Assembly (NCBI GenBank): GCA_013397845.1
Contig: VZTG01002349.1
Span: forward strand, 193,383-257,382
DNA length: 64,000 nt
Source: Melanocharis versteri
Taxonomy: Eukaryota; Chordata; Aves; Passeriformes; Melanocharitidae
Reading direction: 5' to 3'
The stretch's first letter is position 1; each line of letters opens with the position of its first letter. The position numbers and the translations under genes were made by a program. The notes under the pieces are model-generated. The model was not told the origin of the DNA. It saw only the letters and a program-made list of their open reading frames with translations, and did not search any database. Below, in pieces: positions 63,933 through 64,000 of this stretch.

Positions 63933-64000
63933 ATAAGTCCAAAATCTTCCTTCAAAACTGTTTTTGGTGAAAATCAATGTAACAATTATTTTCCCAAATA
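63933..64000. other. Right edge, unannotated
   Basis: About 70 bases of AT-rich sequence after the LTR; nothing is seen in it. Confidence 0.5.

Noticed and set aside
1..64000. CRISPR array, tRNA/rRNA gene, or prokaryote-style operon
   Set aside because: No spaced direct repeats, no cloverleaf-like or rRNA-like sequence, and intron-bearing vertebrate genes throughout; the microsatellites present are contiguous tandem arrays.

Overview
This is a vertebrate, almost certainly avian, nuclear window. The evidence is an intron-split LIM-protein gene with canonical GT/AG junctions, CR1 LINE 3' ends carrying the avian TCATAGAATC-type terminus in antisense, and one solo LTR of a type I associate with avian ERVL. 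The species cannot be named from the sequence.

The only gene I can prove is on the minus strand at the left end: FHL2 (four and a half LIM domains 2). Four coding exons lie at 11554-11399 (start codon, half-LIM), 4762-4588, 1313-1144 and 502-316. They encode about residues 1-229 of a protein that is normally about 280 residues long. The last exon, with the rest of LIM4 and the 3' UTR, is off the left edge. A 24-base leader segment precedes the ATG in its exon, so further noncoding 5' exon(s) must lie to the right.

The best candidate for that upstream exon and its promoter is at 22.6-22.9 kb. It has a perfect CArg box (CCTTATATGG on the gene strand), a GATA motif, two CAGCTG E-boxes and a GTAAGT donor, with a MEF2 motif about 300 bases into the following intron. 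FHL2 is a known SRF target, so this fits a muscle/cardiac promoter. From about 23 kb to 64 kb I find no supportable protein-coding gene. That tract is read as distal 5' region or intergenic DNA upstream of FHL2. It holds weaker candidate exons (37.3, 42.0, 53.5 and 57.7-57.96 kb), AT-rich gene-free blocks, and scattered repeats: CR1 fragments, an old CR1/L3-like LINE, MIR-like SINE pieces, microsatellites and a solo LTR at the right end.

Two single-N positions (28877 and 56232) each sit between near-identical direct copies of flanking sequence. Both look like unmerged assembly gaps rather than real duplications. I see no prokaryotic, CRISPR or toxin-type system and no convincing novel biological system. 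The most useful leads are the candidate FHL2 promoter with its uORFs, the possible distal alternative exons, and the two assembly artefacts.
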